Of a DNA stretch of 64,000 nt, positions 41,885 to 51,116 are shown piece by piece. Each line of letters begins with the position of its first letter. Positions within the stretch are counted from its first letter, which is position 1. The notes below the pieces were generated by a model. It was not told the origin of the DNA, did not search any database, and saw nothing but the letters and a program-made list of their open reading frames with translations. The DNA is taken from NCBI GenBank assembly GCA_964613665.1, contig CAZTIG010000015.1, positions 13,821 to 77,820 of the forward strand. Reading direction: 5' to 3'. Both the position numbers and the translations under genes were made by a program. The stretch comes from CAZQFV01 sp964613665 (GTDB lineage: Bacteria; Chloroflexota; Chloroflexia; DTKN01).

Positions 41885-44800
41885 TTAGCGCCGGCGGCGG
41901 TCGCGTGTCGGGCCGGCCTCGACCCAGGACAGAGCCAGCGCGCCTTCTTCCTCGAACGCGCCAAGGAAGGAGAGCTGGGCCGCTTTGCCCGGCGGCGGCG
42001 CCACGGTGATCGTGATAGCCGGCTCGGGCGGGACCTCGGGAACGACCGCCGCCGCCGGCTCCTGTGTCCAAAGGGTGAGCGAGCCGTCCGTCCCGGCCGC
42101 GGCCAGCCAGCCGTCGGCCTGGTTCGCCTGCGTAAAGAGGTCGGAGAGGTCCTGTATCTCCGCCCCTTTGATAACCTCCTGGGCGAGCTCGTGGAGCAGC
42201 CCTCGTCCGGCCCCCGCCTGCTCGGCCAGGGCCGCCGCGGCCTCGTCGCCATAGACCAGGCTGGCCGCGCCGATCTTGCGGCCTACCAGGGCGATGGCGC
42301 GGTGCTCCATGCTGCCCTCGTAGGCCAGCCAGTACACCTCCACGGGCGCGGTCTGCCCCAGCCGCCAGGAGCGGCGGGCAGCCTGCATCAGCGTATAGAG
42401 CGAATACTCGGTCTCAAAAAAGATCATCGAGGGGAAGGCAAGCAGGTCAAGGCCAGTTTCGATTAACTTGGGATTACAGACGAGCACGTCGCAGCGCGGC
42501 GCCTCCCGCCGCACCCATTCCTCCCGGCGGGAGGGGTCGACGTTCTGCCGCAGCACCCGCACGCGCAGGCCCGCGCGCTCCAGGATTGTCGCCAGGCGTG
42601 GCTGGATGTCGCGGGTCCCGGTCTGGCGTAGGTAGACCAGTACCTTGCGGCTGCGGGCGGCTTCCTGGCGGCAGTGCTCCACCAGCCAGGCTTCCTTGGG
42701 GTAGAGGACGTCGGCGGGCAGGGCCGGGGCCAGGTAAATCTGGCGGCCCTCCGGGTCGGTGACCTCTTCCTCGCGGAAGCAGCTGTTGGGCCGGCCGAGG
42801 GTGGATTGCAGCCAGGCCGAGAGCAGCCGGCGGTCCTCGTGAAAGGCGGCTTGCAGCGCGTCGTCCAGCCGGGCGTAGTCGCGGGCCTGGTCGGGGGCCA
42901 TGTCCAGGAGGACGGGGACCTCGCGATAAGGCGGGAGCCTGTAGCCCAGGTCCGCCAGCCGCAGGAAGATCGTCGAGTTCAGCAGGAGTGGCACCAGGGC
43001 CGGCGACACCCCCGGTATCTCCCGCGTGCGCCGGCTGACGCGCTTGTTGGCGGTGTAGTGGCCGTAACGGTTCTCGCTCTCCTTCTCCTCGACGATCGTC
43101 TCCAGGACGCCGTAGTGCTCCACCCACCGCTGCACTTCGTGCCAATTGTAGCGTCCGCGCACCTGCGGGTCGCCCAACCGGTGCCAGAGGAAGAACAAGG
43201 AGCTGCTCACCCCGCCGAAAATCGTCCCAGTCAATGCCAGCGTATGCCGCGCCGCCTGGATCAGGCTGCCGAAGGCGTAGCCCTGGTCGGTGGATTGTGA
43301 TTTGCACTGGTGAACTTCGTCACTGACGAACAGGTCCACTCGGCCGGGAAAGCGCCGAGCCAGAAAGTCGCCAATCGGCCAGCGGGGGTTGCCGTTCTCC
43401 TTCGCGAAGCGGTGCGTATATTGCCACAGCGCCGCGCCGCACTCCGCGCAGCGCCGCGGCTTCTGCTCGAGGTAATCAGGGTTGCGGATGGGCACAGCGT
43501 CCCTGTCCACCACCTCGCTCCCGCAGTCGGGGCAGCGGTAGGATTCCGAGTGGTCGCAGCGGTGGACCTGGTAGGCCGGCGCCCAGCCCGGGCCCAGCTT
43601 GGCCATCTCCTTGCTCACAATCGCCACGTGGGGCGCACCGGGGGAGGCCAGCGCCCGCCGGGCGAACTGCGCGGCCTGGGCCGCCGAGTCCACCACCGCC
43701 GCGCGCACCCCCGGCCAGACCTCCACGGCCTCGCGCCGCCACTTGGCCGTCAGGTGCGTCGGGCACATCACCACGACCAGGAAGGGCTGCGGTTGCCCCG
43801 CTCGAGCAGCTTTGCGGGCGCACAACCCCGCGGCCACGGCCAGGGCCGCCGTCGTCTTGCCCACCCCCATCTCCCCCACCAGCACGGCAAAGCGGCCGCC
43901 GCCCTGGAAGCGCTCCAGCACCGCCGCGGCGGTGTGGGCCTGGGCGGGAAAGAGGCCCGATTCTTTTCGGCCCGGGAGCGCCCGGTTCCGCGAGAGGCCG
44001 GCGAACACAGCGCCCAGACCCTCCGGCAGCGCGAACTCGTAGAGCGGCCGAAAGCGGGCGCGCACCGCCTGGGCCAGCGGCGCGATCCACTGCTCAAAGA
44101 ACGGCTTGAGCTGCGCCTCGCCCTCCAGCGTCTCGACCTCGCCGCTGGCCAGGTCCAGGGTGCGGATGCGGCTGAGCAGGCGCTCGGTCTGCACCGTGCG
44201 CGCGCCGTCCGCGGTCGCTTCCTCGGCCGTGTCCACCACCTTGACCGTGCGGCCTTTGACCAGGAGTTGTTGCCCGTTCCGCGCGAGCTCGCAGTTGTTC
44301 ACCATGCCCGCTCCCAGGAACATCGCCAGGTGGCCGCCGCGCAGGGGGAGGAGCGGCCGGACACTGGCCTCCAGCGGCACGGGCGGGGCGGTGAGCTCGG
44401 GAAAGTCGCGGACCGCCCGGCCGGCGAGTTCTGCCAGGTCTTCCGGGGAGGGCGTCGCCGAGTGGAAGTGGAAGCGCGCCAGCGGTACCGGCGTGGGGAG
44501 GGTGTAGACCTTATCCTCCGCGCCCAGGACCGGGACGTCCGCGGGGACCTCCCAGGGAGCGGCGGAGACGCGCCTGGCCCGCTGCGCGCCAAAGACGACG
44601 ACTTGTTTGAAGGCCGCGTACTCCGGCTCGGGGAAGCGGTAGATGGCCAGGTCCTCGTACCAGGCGGACAGGAACTTCTTCGCCTCCTCCCGCCGGGCGA
44701 CGTGCTCCGGCACGATCCACACCAGCAGCCCGCCGCCTTGCAGCCAGCCCTTGCCGTTGGCGTGCTGCAGGAACAGCACTTCCAGCCGCTTGCCGTTCTC

Positions 44801-45118
44801 CCAGTCGTAGGGCGAATTCAGGAGGAGGAGCTGGAAGGCACCGGCGGAAGCGCGCAGCTCGTTGTAGCTGCACGCCAGGGCGCGGGTCAGGCGGGCGCGG
44901 GCGTCCTGGGCGCGGCCGGCGTTGAGCTCCACGCCGTAGGTCTCCGCGCCGCCGAGAAGCAAGCCGAGCTGGGCCAGGGCTTCGCCTTTGCCGGCACAGG
45001 GATCGAGGAAGCGGAGGCCGGCCGGGAGGGGTTGGGCGACGTGGGCAGCGATCAGCTCCACGACGCGGGGAGGCGTCGGGTAATATTGCATCTTGGCCTG
45101 GGCGTTCAGTCGGGTCAT
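41885..45118 (-). CDS. DNA methyltransferase (DUF6094-like) fused to SF2 helicase
   Basis: The product has about 1077 residues from the ATG at 45118 (AAAGGAGC upstream; the frame is open to 45166). The N-terminal 250 residues form a class I methyltransferase: YYPTPPRVVELIA, FLDPCAGKGEALAQLG (SAM loop) and LLLLNSPYDW, which stands where adenine methylases have NPPY. A long linker leads to a helicase: VGEMGVGKTTAALAV (Walker A near 440), LFVSDEVHQCKSQ (DExH-type Walker B), LALTGTIFGG (motif III), a four-Cys insertion (CPDCGSE...CAECGA) and a C-terminal helicase half with QAARRSWRLGQTAPVEVYW (motif VI, SNF2-like). Such fusions are typical of mobile elements and could modify or remodel element DNA. 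It is the largest gene of the minus-strand block. Confidence 0.87.
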   Translation of the reverse strand: MTRLNAQAKMQYYPTPPRVVELIAAHVAQPLPAGLRFLDPCAGKGEALAQLGLLLGGAETYGVELNAGRAQDARARLTRALACSYNELRASAGAFQLLLLNSPYDWENGKRLEVLFLQHANGKGWLQGGGLLVWIVPEHVARREEAKKFLSAWYEDLAIYRFPEPEYAAFKQVVVFGAQRARRVSAAPWEVPADVPVLGAEDKVYTLPTPVPLARFHFHSATPSPEDLAELAGRAVRDFPELTAPPVPLEASVRPLLPLRGGHLAMFLGAGMVNNCELARNGQQLLVKGRTVKVVDTAEEATADGARTVQTERLLSRIRTLDLASGEVETLEGEAQLKPFFEQWIAPLAQAVRARFRPLYEFALPEGLGAVFAGLSRNRALPGRKESGLFPAQAHTAAAVLERFQGGGRFAVLVGEMGVGKTTAALAVAAGLCARKAARAGQPQPFLVVVMCPTHLTAKWRREAVEVWPGVRAAVVDSAAQAAQFARRALASPGAPHVAIVSKEMAKLGPGWAPAYQVHRCDHSESYRCPDCGSEVVDRDAVPIRNPDYLEQKPRRCAECGAALWQYTHRFAKENGNPRWPIGDFLARRFPGRVDLFVSDEVHQCKSQSTDQGYAFGSLIQAARHTLALTGTIFGGVSSSLFFLWHRLGDPQVRGRYNWHEVQRWVEHYGVLETIVEEKESENRYGHYTANKRVSRRTREIPGVSPALVPLLLNSTIFLRLADLGYRLPPYREVPVLLDMAPDQARDYARLDDALQAAFHEDRRLLSAWLQSTLGRPNSCFREEEVTDPEGRQIYLAPALPADVLYPKEAWLVEHCRQEAARSRKVLVYLRQTGTRDIQPRLATILERAGLRVRVLRQNVDPSRREEWVRREAPRCDVLVCNPKLIETGLDLLAFPSMIFFETEYSLYTLMQAARRSWRLGQTAPVEVYWLAYEGSMEHRAIALVGRKIGAASLVYGDEAAAALAEQAGAGRGLLHELAQEVIKGAEIQDLSDLFTQANQADGWLAAAGTDGSLTLWTQEPAAAVVPEVPPEPAITITVAPPPGKAAQLSFLGAFEEEGALALSWVEAGPTRDRRRR

Positions 45119-45167
45119 CGGATGCTCCTTTGGTAAAGAAGGGTGAAGCATTTCGCCCGCTGCCACA

Positions 45168-45251
45168 CCGCCGGCCGGCCGCGCCGGTCAAGGGCCCGGA
45201 GCGGAGCGCAGCGGAGTCGAAGGGTCCCTTGACGGGAGCGCCGGCCGGCGG
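45168..45251. repeat. Palindrome with GTCAAGGG core, copy c
   Basis: Arms CCGCCGGCCGGC (45168-45179) and GCCGGCCGGCGG (45240-45251); GGTCAAGGG at 45186-45194 and CCCTTGAC at 45226-45233 are separated by a 31-base insert with a GGAGCGGAGCGCAGCGGAG run. It lies directly upstream of the methyltransferase-helicase gene. The rest of 45252-45451 shows no gene. Confidence 0.75.
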
Positions 45252-45451
45252 TACGATAACACGGGAAGGGCAAGAAGCGTGGGAGGGAGTTCTACCGTGT
45301 GTTTCCCCCACCACTGGGCGGTGCCAGTGAGCTTCCGATGCCCAAAGTAACGCGCCGCGACGCGAGTGGGGCTGATTCGTGGTGCACATGTTGCTTTAGC
45401 TACACGAGGGCCGCTAAGCCAGACCGGTACTCGGGCAGTACTCATGGACTA

Positions 45452-45480
45452 TGGACAACAAGCATTGACCCTGCTATAAT
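45452..45480 (+). promoter_or_regulatory. Promoter upstream of the small membrane protein and repeat protein 2
   Basis: TGGACA at 45452-45457 and a perfect TATAAT at 45475-45480 with a 17-base spacer. Confidence 0.7.
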
Positions 45481-45532
45481 GACCGTAACAAGAGCCACCC
45501 CGACAGCCCCGCTTTCGCGAGGAGGGTAGAAG

Positions 45533-45694
45533 GTGGAGGACAACCCCACAAGTGATTGGGACGCGCGCCTCGGGCTTCTCACCGTCACTGGAGCGCTCTG
45601 CTTGGCACTCTTGACTGTGGACACGGGGCGCACGCCGGCAGTGATGACAGCTTCCCCACGCAGCGGCGTCGATTCACTCGCCTTGTCGAGTTAG
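45533..45694 (+). CDS. Small single-pass membrane protein
   Basis: A GTG at 45533 with GGAGGG seven bases upstream encodes 53 residues: a polar start (MEDNPTSDWDARL), one hydrophobic helix (GLLTVTGALCLALLTV) and a Ser-rich tail. It lies between a clear promoter and repeat protein 2, so it is likely the first gene of that transcript. No family is known; it may be a small accessory factor for export of the repeat protein. Confidence 0.5.
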   Translation: MEDNPTSDWDARLGLLTVTGALCLALLTVDTGRTPAVMTASPRSGVDSLALSS

Positions 45695-45730
45695 TCAAGC
45701 GACCTGCTGCTAGTGATGGGAGGTGCTCCT

Positions 45731-48358
45731 GTGAACAAGGCTCCTTTCTTTCGGGCGGTCCTTTCCCTTCTTGCCCTTGCATTGCTCCTGGCCGGGGCCG
45801 TACCGGCAGTGGCTCGGCCTGCCCCTGACAATTCTCCGCCCGCCGAGGTGACGGACACTGCAGCGCAGACGCAGCGGGATAATGGGGCAAACGCCACCTG
45901 GCACATCGAGACGGTGGACAGCGAGTTGGCGGGGTGGTGGACCAGCCTGGCCTTAGACTCCTCCGACCATCCACACATTGGCTATACCAGCTACAACCCA
46001 AGCGGCTGGGCAATCGCCCTGAAGTACGCCCACTATGACGGCTTTGCCTGGCAAGTGGAGACTCTGGATGGTCCGGTGAATCGCAAGTCACTTGTACTGG
46101 ATTCCATGGATAGACCGCACATCAGTTACCATGACTGCGGCATGGGCTGGCTGAAGTATGCCCACTTTGACGGATCCTCCTGGCAAATCGAGATTTTGGA
46201 TAGACATGGGGGCGATCCTAACTCGCTGGCTTTGGACTTGGATGGCCACCCCAACATCGCTTACTCCTCCTCCGGCCCCCCCTTCTATATGATGTATGCA
46301 TCCTTTGATGGCACCGCATGGCATACCGAGACAGTCCACTACGACTATGCTCCCTTCTCGCTGGCAATGGACTCATCAGGGCAGCCCCACGTCAGCTGCG
46401 CCGGCCCTATGGGGTTGGAGCATGCCTGGTATGATGGCTCGGCCTGGCAGTTCGAGGCAGTTGACAACTACGTCAACTCGTGCGCATCCCTAGCCTTGGA
46501 TTCCTCCGACCGGCCGCACGTCAGTTACTATCGCGGCTACTACGGCTTAGGATATGCCCACTACGACGGCACGGGCTGGGTCACCGAAACAGTGGACAGC
46601 GCCGTCGACGTCGGCCAGTACAACTCGCTGGCGCTGGATTCTTTCGGCCGGCCGCATATCAGTTACTACGACTGGCCAAACCACCTCCTCAAGTATGCCT
46701 ACTATGACGGCACGGCCTGGCAGATCGAGACAGTTGATAGCGGTTCCGTGGGCCAGTACGCGTCCCTGGCGCTGGACTCGGCCGGCCGGCCACATATTAG
46801 CTATTGCGATGGCGATAACAAAAGCTTGAAATACGCTCATAAAACCAGTGGAGACAGTGCCTTTCGTCCAGACCTCCATGGCTACAACTTCCCGAATTAC
46901 GGCGGCCATTTTCCCCTGCCCCCCATTGACTTTACGGCCGATGACGTGGTGCGCATGTTCGGCGCAGATGCGGCCTGCGCGGCTCAATGGCCGGTATGTG
47001 TGCTCAAGAGACCAGCCCTGCTCTGGGAGTGGAATGCCAACCGGGCGATGAACGGCGGCCACTGCGATGGCTTTACGACGACCGGCCTGCGTTTCTTCAA
47101 GGACCTGGACAACCCCGCCGATTTCCAGACAGGAGCCTCCACGGCCCACGACCTCCTGCTGGAGAACGTCCGCAGGCACATCGCCTACTACTGGGTGCTG
47201 CAGATACCGAACCCCGTAGCCACGGCCCGCAGCCAGGCGCTCGAGAAGACCCCGGCCGAGGTTCTGGAGCAGGTGCGCTCGACCATCGCTGGCGGCTTTG
47301 CCGACCCCACGACGCTCATCGTGTACAACCCCGCCCGCACCGCGGGCCACTCAATCACCCCTTACCTGGTCGAAGACCGGGGCAGCGGCATCCACTGGAT
47401 CTGGATCTATGATAACAACTACCCGAACGACGCCAACCGCCACGTCGAGGTCAACGTGACGGCCAATGTCTGGAGTTATGACCTGGGCGGCGGCATCGGC
47501 ACCTGGAGCGGGGACGCCAACAGCCACTCCCTGGGCGCCATCCCCATCTCGACCTATGCCCAGCTAGCCCAATGCCCCTGGTGCGGCGGGGCAGGGGCAC
47601 AAAGTGAGCCACAACTGGGGCAGACGTGGCTGTCCGGCGAAGGGCACCTGTTGATCACCGATTCCCAGGGCCGGCGGATCGGCTACGTGGGCGATCAGTT
47701 CGTGAGCGAAGTGCCCGGCGCTTTCGGCACCGTACCTCCTGGCGGCCTGGGTCTCCCGGCAGAACCGATCTACTACCTGCCCGTCACCGGCACCTACACC
47801 ATCCTGCTGGACGGTCAAATCCTTACTCAGACGGCAACGGCGGCGGTTACCCAGTTCGGGCCGGGCTATGCCACCTCGGTACAGGACGTGGCGGTGGAGA
47901 CAGGGACGCAGGATCTCCTGGCATTTGCGCCGGACGGCACAGAACTGGCCTACCGGTCCAGCACCGACAAAGAAACTGCCCTCATACTTGCCCTGGACCA
48001 GGTGAGTGAAAGCGTGCAGTTCGAGATCGGCCATGCTGACGTCGGAGCAAACCAGGTCGTAACGCTGACCGCCGATATGTCCACCGGCCAACTGGCCTTT
48101 AACAATGCGCAGGCCAGCGGCGGTGAGTATGACCTGGAGATCTGGCGCGTCGGCGCAGCCGGCGAGCAGTGGTTCGTCCACACCGGCCTGGTCATCTCGG
48201 CAACGGACACCCACTACGTGGACTATGGCACGTGGGACGGCTCCGGCCCGATGACGCTATACGTAGACCACGGCAGCGACGGCACGATTGATGAGACCTG
48301 GGTAGTGGGCAACCAGGTCAGGCGTATCTACCTGCCCCTCGTGGTGAAAGACCTTTAG
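45731..48358 (+). CDS. Secreted repeat protein 2 with cysteine-peptidase-like middle domain
   Basis: A GTG at 45731 has GGGAGG seven bases upstream; the product of about 875 residues opens with a signal peptide (NKAPFFRAVLSLLALALLLAG). Seven repeats of the SLALDSS.RPHISY...LKYAHYDG type fill residues 50-380. The middle region is unique: MNGGHCDGFTTTG, then GHSITPYLVED and WIWIYDNNYPND, which looks like the Cys, His and Asn/Asp triad of a papain- or C39-like peptidase. The final 270 residues are beta-rich, ending VRRIYLPLVVKDL. The triad order fits a cysteine protease or transglutaminase-like enzyme, but I infer this from three motifs only. It is probably cell-surface bound. Confidence 0.82.
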   Translation: MNKAPFFRAVLSLLALALLLAGAVPAVARPAPDNSPPAEVTDTAAQTQRDNGANATWHIETVDSELAGWWTSLALDSSDHPHIGYTSYNPSGWAIALKYAHYDGFAWQVETLDGPVNRKSLVLDSMDRPHISYHDCGMGWLKYAHFDGSSWQIEILDRHGGDPNSLALDLDGHPNIAYSSSGPPFYMMYASFDGTAWHTETVHYDYAPFSLAMDSSGQPHVSCAGPMGLEHAWYDGSAWQFEAVDNYVNSCASLALDSSDRPHVSYYRGYYGLGYAHYDGTGWVTETVDSAVDVGQYNSLALDSFGRPHISYYDWPNHLLKYAYYDGTAWQIETVDSGSVGQYASLALDSAGRPHISYCDGDNKSLKYAHKTSGDSAFRPDLHGYNFPNYGGHFPLPPIDFTADDVVRMFGADAACAAQWPVCVLKRPALLWEWNANRAMNGGHCDGFTTTGLRFFKDLDNPADFQTGASTAHDLLLENVRRHIAYYWVLQIPNPVATARSQALEKTPAEVLEQVRSTIAGGFADPTTLIVYNPARTAGHSITPYLVEDRGSGIHWIWIYDNNYPNDANRHVEVNVTANVWSYDLGGGIGTWSGDANSHSLGAIPISTYAQLAQCPWCGGAGAQSEPQLGQTWLSGEGHLLITDSQGRRIGYVGDQFVSEVPGAFGTVPPGGLGLPAEPIYYLPVTGTYTILLDGQILTQTATAAVTQFGPGYATSVQDVAVETGTQDLLAFAPDGTELAYRSSTDKETALILALDQVSESVQFEIGHADVGANQVVTLTADMSTGQLAFNNAQASGGEYDLEIWRVGAAGEQWFVHTGLVISATDTHYVDYGTWDGSGPMTLYVDHGSDGTIDETWVVGNQVRRIYLPLVVKDL

Positions 48359-48403
48359 CCATCGCCCGTTTGCTTTGTTCCCCATTTGATAGGACCGAGA
48401 ACC

Positions 48404-51088
48404 ATGAAGACAAGAAAAGGCGTACATCTCCTTGGATTCCTGGGCATGGTGGCACTGCTTCTGGGCCCACTCGCGGCCACTTGGGCACAGGAGCCAGAAC
48501 TCCTGACGGAGGTGCTGGGGCCCTGTTCTCCTGAACCTATGGGTGCCCCTGCAACAGACCGAGAACCTATCACCCAGACGACAGGAATAAATGCAGATTC
48601 CTGGATCACCGAGCGGGTGGATGCGCCGAAGATGTTCGAATGCATGGGAAACCGTAGCCTGGCGCTGGACACCGCCGGGCACCGGCACATTGCCTACGGT
48701 GCGGACCACCTCTACTACGCCTGGAGCGACGGCACAACATGGCACCAGGAAGTAGTAGATGCTTCTTGGGGTGTGGGGCGGTACACTTCTTTGGCCCTCG
48801 ACGCATCCGGTTGGCCTCACATTAGTTACTTCGACGCTACGCATTACGAGCTGAAGTATGCCTCCTTTGATGGTTCAGGTTGGACCATCGAGGTTGTTGA
48901 CGGCGCGTATGGGTACACCTCATTGGCCTTGGATGAGTCAGGGCATCCTCACATCGCCTTTCATAAAAGTGGTCAGCTCCATTACGCCTGGTACGACGGG
49001 GCAGCTTGGCAAATCGAGGCTGTGGATGTCACAGGGTCTGGGGTCTATTACGCTTCTGCATCGATCGCCTTGGATTCCTCTGGCCAGCCGCACATCGCCT
49101 ACTACGACCCGTACAATGAAGAGCTGAAGTACGCGTGGTATGATGGAACGGCATGGCAGGTCGAGGTGGTGGATTCGGAAGGGGTGAACGTGGGCTGGTA
49201 TGCCTCGATGGCCCTCGATGCCTCAGACCATCCTCACATCGCTTACCGGGTGGGCACCCAGTCTCAAGTGGACCTGAGATACACCTGGAGCGATGGCTCT
49301 ACCTGGCACACTGAGGTTGTCGAGGCAGGCTTGGGTTGACCCAGCGGGTTCATTTCTCTGGCCCTGGATGGGTCAGGTCGACCTCACATCGCTTACTTTC
49401 ACTCAGACCAGCGAGCTGTGAAGTACGCCTGGCACGATGGAAGCGCATGGCAGTTTCAGGTAGTCGAATCCTCTGCGGGCTGCAGTGATTTCGCCTACAT
49501 CTCCCTGGACTTGGAATCCACCTCCTCTCCGCATATCAGCTATCTCACCACCTGGAACCTTCTGAAGCACGCCTGGAACGAAGGAGGTGGCTGGCAGAAC
49601 GAGACGGTGGATGTGGGCGGCCAGGTAGGATGGTATCTGTCCATGGCCCTGGACTCGCACGATCAACCTCACCTGAGCTACTTTGACGAGATCAATGATG
49701 ATCTGCGCTATGCGCACTACGATGGTTCCACCTGGCAGACCGAAATGGTCGATGGTAGTGGAGACATAGGGCGCGATACGTCCCTGGCTGTAGACCCCTA
49801 CGATCGGCCCCATATCAGTTACCATGACACCACCAATGGCTTGCTAAAGTACGCCGAATTGACAGGGGCTTCTTGGGAGATCACGACCGTAGATATTTCC
49901 ACCGGAAACGATACCTCGTTGGCCTTGGATTGGGCCGGCAATCCCCACATCATTTACCGCCAGGAGGGCTTGCGGCACGCCTACTACGGTGGTTCCTCCT
50001 GGCACATCGAGACGGTGGACCCGAACGAGTCGGTGGGAGCCTACTCCTCTCTGGCCCTCGATACGGTTGGCCAGCCCCACGTCAGCTATCTAGATTGTAC
50101 CCTGGGGCATCTGAAGTACGCCCACTACGACGGCTTCGGGTGGCAGATCGAGACTGTGGATACCAGTGCAGGAGCCTGGGGAGGATACACGTCGTTGGCC
50201 CTGGACACGCTCGGTCATCCCCACATCAGTTACTACGCCTGGTTGAGCGAGACCCTGAAATACGCCTACCACGACGGCGCAGACTGGCAAATCGAAACAG
50301 TGACAGCTGTGAGTCATCCCGCGCCGACTTCGCTGGCTTTGGACGCTGCCGGCCGACCGCGCATCGCCTACTATTCCTGGGGCGCACTATGGCTCGCCTC
50401 TTGGACGGGCGCTGGCTGGCAACTTGAGATGGTCGACGGCAGCGTTGGAAGTGATTCCTCGGCACGGGCCTCTCTGGCCCTCGACGCAGTCGGCCTACCG
50501 CACGTGGCCTACTTTGACGCAATCAATGGGGACCCCAAGTACGCCTGGCCCTGCGTGGGGATTGACAACGTGAGCATCATCGGGCCGGCCTCTGCCCCTA
50601 TGGGCGTGCCGCAATCCTTCCAGGCTAGCTACGCTCCTTTAACCGCCACCATCCCGATGACATTTACCTGGGACAACGGGACAACCGGCCCCACAGCGGT
50701 TTACACCTGGCATGTAACCGGGGGGCACACCCTGGCGGTCACGGGCACCAACCGTTGCAGTCTGGTCCAGGATGCGGTCACTGTCACCGTCTTCTGCCAG
50801 CCGATCGAGGGCGTCGCCGTAACCGGTCCCCTGGCCCTGCTCGTGGGCCAGACAGGGACCTACCAGGCGACACCGCAGCCCATCACTGCCAGTGTGCCGT
50901 TCACCTTTACCTGGAACAACGCCACCGTCGGTCCTGTTGCCGCCTACAGCTGGACCCTGACGGGAACTTACGCAGTGACCGTCACAGGGACCAACGATTG
51001 CGGTCTGGCATCGCGGAGCCTCACGGTGCGAGTGCTTGAAGAGTGGCCCTACAGTGTTTGTCTCCCGCTGATCTTGCGAAGGTGGTAG
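48404..51088 (+). pseudogene. Secreted repeat protein 3, interrupted by an in-frame TGA
   Basis: ATG 48404 opens a signal peptide (MKTRKGVHLLGFLGMVALLLG), and the same frame runs to 51088 apart from one TGA at 49337-49339. On both sides the sequence keeps the repeat consensus, with about fourteen units in all, then two PKD/Ig-like domains (VSIIGPASAPMGVPQSF; VAVTGPLALLVGQTGTY) and the end WPYSVCLPLILRRW. At the TGA the reading is EAGLG-stop-PSGFISLALD, where sister repeats have GW, so a single TGG to TGA change explains it. Other genes here use TGA as stop, so recoding is unlikely; nonsense mutation or a base error is. The C-terminal part alone (from about 49418) has no ribosome site. Confidence 0.8.
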
Positions 51089-51116
51089 GGGGATGCTCAG
51101 GAAGCAAGGTGTGCCC

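Noticed and set aside
43310..45136. A 608-residue open frame on the plus strand opposite the methyltransferase-helicase gene
   Set aside because: Its composition is Arg/His/Gly-rich without motifs, while the minus-strand gene has clear catalytic motifs. It is a GC-driven shadow frame.
49337..49339. TGA read as tryptophan (alternative genetic code)
   Set aside because: Many intact genes in the window end with TGA, so a code change does not fit; a point mutation or base error is simpler.
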